Notes under the pieces: generated by a model
Seen by the model: the letters and a program-made list of their open reading frames with translations, nothing else
Told to the model about the DNA's origin: nothing
Databases searched by the model: none
NCBI GenBank assembly: GCA_025642075.2
Contig: JAODUO010001071.1
Location: 62,001 to 126,000, forward strand
Direction: 5' to 3'
DNA: 64,000 bases
DNA from: Ridgeia piscesae
Lineage: Eukaryota > Annelida > Polychaeta > Sabellida > Siboglinidae
Translations under genes and position numbers: made by a program
Shown here: piece by piece, positions 60,160-64,000 of the stretch
Numbering within the stretch: the stretch's first letter is position 1
How the letters are laid out: every line of letters begins with the position of its first letter

Positions 60160-63100
60160 CTACCAGGTCGTCATAGTTTGATGCAAGGTTTAATTATTTG
60201 ACTGTTGAGTTTGTCTTTAACTAGTCATAGTTTGATGCAAGGTTTAATCATTTGACTGTTGTGTTTGTCTTTAACTAGTCATAGTTCGATGCAATGTTTA
60301 ATCATTTGACTGTTGTGTTTGTCTTTAACTAGTCATAGTTCGACGCAAAGTTTAATCATTTGACTGTTGTGTTTGTCTTTAACTAGTCATAGTTCGACGC
60401 AATGTTTAATCATTTGACTGTTGTGTTTGTCTTTAACTAGTCATAGTTCGATGCAAGGTTTAATCATTTGACTGTTGAGTTTGTCTTTAACTAGTCATAG
60501 TTCGATGCAAGGTTTAATCATTTGACTGTTGTGTTTGTCTTTAACTAGTCAGTTTGATGCAAGGTTTAATTATTTGACTGTTGAGTTTGTCTTTAACTAG
60601 TCATAGTTTGATGCAAGGTTTAATCATTTGACTGTTGTGTTTGTCTTTAACTAGTCATAGTTCGATGCAATGTTTAATCATTTGACTGTTGTGTTTGTCT
60701 TTAACTAGTCATAGTTCGACGCAAAGTTTAATCATTTGACTGTTGTGTTTGTCTTTAACTAGTCATAGTTCGACGCAATGTTTAATCATTTGACTGTTGT
60801 GTTTGTCTTTAACTAGTCATAGTTCGATGCAAGGTTTAATCATTTGACTGTTGAGTTTGTCTTTAACTAGTCATAGTTCGATGCAAGGTTTAATCATTTG
60901 ACTGTTGTGTTTGTCTTTAACTAGTCATAGTTCGATGCAAGGTTTAATCATTTGACTGTTGTGTTCGTCTTTAACTAGTCATAGTTCGATGCAAGGTTTA
61001 ATCATTTGACGGTTGAGTTTGTCTTTAGCTAGTCATAGTTCGATGCAAGGTTTAATCATTTGACTGTTGTGTTTGTCTTTAGCTAGTCATAGTTCGACGC
61101 AAGGTTTAATCATTTGACTGTTGTGTTTGTCTTTAACTAGTCATAGTTCGATGCAAGGTTTAATCATTTGACTGTTGTGTTTGTCTTTAACTAGTCATAG
61201 TTCGACGCAAGGTTTAATCATTTGACTGTTGTGTTTGTCTTTAACTAGTCATAGTTCGATGCAAGGTTTAATCATTTGACTGTTGTGTTCGTCTTTAACT
61301 AGTCATAGTTCGATGCAAGGTTTAATCATTTGACTGTTGAGTTTGTCTTTAACTAGTCATAGTTTGATGCAAGGTTTAATCATTTGACTGTTGTGTTTGT
61401 CTTTAACTAGTCATAGTTCGATGCAATGTTTAATCATTTGACTGTTGTGTTTGTCTTTAACTAGTCATAGTTCGACGCAAAGTTTAATCATTTGACTGTT
61501 GTGTTTGTCTTTAACTAGTCATAGTTCGACGCAATGTTTAATCATTTGACTGTTGTGTTTGTCTTTAACTAGTCATAGTTCGATGCAAGGTTTAATCATT
61601 TGACTGTTGAGTTTGTCTTTAACTAGTCATAGTTCGATGCAAGGTTTAATCATTTGACTGTTGTGTTTGTCTTTAACTAGTCATAGTTCGATGCAAGGTT
61701 TAATCATTTGACTGTTGTGTTCGTCTTTAACTAGTCATAGTTCGATGCAAGGTTTAATCATTTGACGGTTGAGTTTGTCTTTAGCTAGTCATAGTTCGAT
61801 GCAAGGTTTAATCATTTGACTGTTGTGTTTGTCTTTAGCTAGTCATAGTTCGAGCAAGGTTTAATCATTTGACTGTTGTGTTTGTCTTTAACTAGTCATA
61901 GTTCGATGCAAGGTTTAATCATTTGACTGTTGTGTTTGTCTTTAGCTAGTCATAGTTCGACGCAAGGTTTAATCATTTGACTGTTGTGTTTGTCTTTAAC
62001 TAGTCATAGTTCGATGCAAGGTTTAATCATTTGACTGTTGTGTTCGTCTTTAACTAGTCATAGTTCGATGCAAGGTTTAATCATTTGACTGTTGAGTTTG
62101 TCTTTAACTAGTCATAGTTTGATGCAAGGTTTAATCATTTGACTGTTGTGTTTGTCTTTAACTAGTCATAGTTCGATGCAATGTTTAATCATTTGACTGT
62201 TGTGTTTGTCTTTAACTAGTCATAGTTCGACGCAAAGTTTAATCATTTGACTGTTGTGTTTGTCTTTAACTAGTCATAGTTCGACGCAATGTTTAATCAT
62301 TTGACTGTTGTGTTTGTCTTTAACTAGTCATAGTTCGATGCAAGGTTTAATCATTTGACTGTTGAGTTTGTCTTTAACTAGTCATAGTTCGATGCAAGGT
62401 TTAATCATTTGACTGTTGTGTTTGTCTTTAACTAGTCATAGTTCGATGCAAGGTTTAATCATTTGACTGTTGTGTTCGTCTTTAACTAGTCATAGTTCGA
62501 TGCAAGGTTTAATCATTTGACGGTTGAGTTTGTCTTTAGCTAGTCATAGTTCGATGCAAGGTTTAATCATTTGACTGTTGTGTTTGTCTTTAGCTAGTCA
62601 TAGTTCGACGCAAGGTTTAATCATTTGACTGTTGTGTTTGTCTTTAACTAGTCATAGTTCGATGCAAGGTTTAATCATTTGACTGTTGTGTTTGTCTTTA
62701 GCTAGTCATAGTTCGAGCAAGGTTTAATCATTTGACTGTTGTGTTTGTCTTTAACTAGTCATAGTTCGATGCAAGGTTTAATCATTTGACTGTTGTGTTC
62801 GTCTTTAACTAGTCATAGTTCGATGCAAGGTTTAATCATTTGACGGTTGAGTTTGTCTTTAGCTAGTCATAGTTCGACGCAAGGTTTAATCATTTGACTG
62901 TTGTGTTTGTCTTTAACTAGTCATAGTTCGACGCAATGTTTAATCATTTGACTGTTGTGTTTGTCTTTAACTAGTCATAGTTCGACACAAAGTTTAATCA
63001 TTTGACTGTTGTGTTTGTCTTTAACTAGTCATAGTTCGACGCAATGTTTAATCATTTGACTGTTGTGTTTGTCTTTAACTAGTCATAGTTCGACGCAATG

Positions 63101-64000
63101 TTTAATCATTTGACTGTTGTGTTTGTCTTTAACTAGTCATAGTTCGATGCAAGGTTTAATCATTTGACTGTTGAGTTTGTCTTTAACTAGTCATAGTTTG
63201 ATGCAAGGTTTAATCATTTGACTGTTGTGTTTGTCTTTAACTAGTCATAGTTTGATGCAAGGTTTAATTATTTGACTGTTGAGTTTGTCTTTAACTAGTC
63301 ATAGTTTGATGCAAGGTTTAATCATTTGACTGTTGTGTTTGTCTTTAACTAGTCATAGTTCGATGCAATGTTTAATCATTTGACTGTTGTGTTTGTCTTT
63401 AACTAGTCATAGTTCGACGCAAAGTTTAATCATTTGACTGTTGTGTTTGTCTTTAACTAGTCATAGTTCGACGCAATGTTTAATCATTTGACTGTTGTGT
63501 TTGTCTTTAACTAGTCATAGTTCGATGCAAGGTTTAATCATTTGACTGTTGAGTTTGTCTTTAACTAGTCATAGTTCGATGCAAGGTTTAATCATTTGAC
63601 TGTTGTGTTTGTCTTTAACTAGTCATAGTTCGATGCAAGGTTTAATCATTTGACTGTTGTGTTCGTCTTTAACTAGTCATAGTTCGATGCAAGGTTTAAT
63701 CATTTGACTGTTGTGTTCGTCTTTAACTAGTCATAGTTCGATGCAATGTTTAATCATTTGACTGTTGTGTTTGTCTTTAACTAGTCATAGTTCGACGCAA
63801 GGTTTAATCATTTGACTGTTGTGTTTGTCTTTAGCTAGTCATAGTTCGACGCAAGGTTTAATCATTTGACTGTTGTGTTTGTCTTTAGCTAGTCATAGTT
63901 CGACGCAAGGTTTAATCATTTGACTGTTGTGTTCGTCTTTAGCTAGTCATAGTTCGACGCAAGGTTTAATCATTTGACTGTTGTGTTCGTCTTTAGCTAG
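60160..64000 (+). repeat. 54-bp satellite array with 14-unit higher-order repeat
   Basis: About 71 copies of a 54-bp unit: GTCATAGTTCGATGCAAGGT, TTAATCATTTGACTGTTGTG and TTTGTCTTTAACTA. The array continues past the window end. Marker variants such as CATAGTTTG occur at 60602, 61358 and 62113, that is 756 and 755 bp apart. This equals 14 units, the second block having a unit with one base lost (TTCGAGCAAGG at 61852). It looks like satellite-type amplification in blocks inside an intron. Confidence 0.95.

Overview
This is a stretch of an animal (metazoan) nuclear genome. It is AT-rich, intron-rich and full of microsatellites and minisatellites. The only protein-coding gene I can support is a + strand orthologue of SZT2, the large subunit of the KICSTOR complex that brings the GATOR1 inhibitor of mTORC1 to the lysosome. 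I recognised it from conserved blocks of the family, and I followed the reading frame through 27 consecutive GT-AG exons (24765-59703) whose splice phases all agree. They encode about 2,080 residues, roughly the middle of a family protein of about 3,400 residues. The N-terminal third and the C-terminus are not in the window. The invertebrate-style gene, tRNA-derived SINE, LINE tail and microsatellite-tailed repeats would suit a mollusc or another lophotrochozoan, but that is a guess.

Layout. Positions 1-24764 hold no exon I can defend. They contain long CA/TG and TA microsatellites, several degenerate tandem repeats, a CpG-rich island (about 10.78-11.24 kb), one SINE, the 3' end of a non-LTR retrotransposon (about 21.0-21.6 kb) and a 26-bp minisatellite just before the first exon. 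Either this is one very large intron or the upstream exons lie elsewhere. Positions 24765-59703 are the SZT2 exons and their introns. Positions 59704-64000 start the next intron, and from 60160 to the window end this is a 54-bp satellite with a 14-unit higher-order repeat.

The most unusual signal is in the introns. At least five tandem arrays have a repeat unit that crosses an SZT2 exon-intron boundary, so each copy carries a few exon bases plus a splice site. Four copy a 5' splice site with the exon end (after exons ending at 24847, 28260, 40367 and 45232). One copies a 3' splice site with the exon start (before the exon at 58065). Weaker cases follow the exons ending at 48738, 53472 and 54733. 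Two arrays (36 bp at 40.3-42.9 kb and 24 bp at 57.2-58.1 kb) have unit lengths divisible by three and an open frame, so a shifted splice choice could add 12- or 8-residue repeats.

Other mobile DNA includes a 1.03-kb non-autonomous piggyBac-like element with TTAA target sites (34141-35180), three copies of a tRNA-derived SINE, and three copies of a dispersed repeat, two of which run straight into a microsatellite. I saw no rRNA, CRISPR or convincing tRNA gene, and no mapped promoter or terminator.
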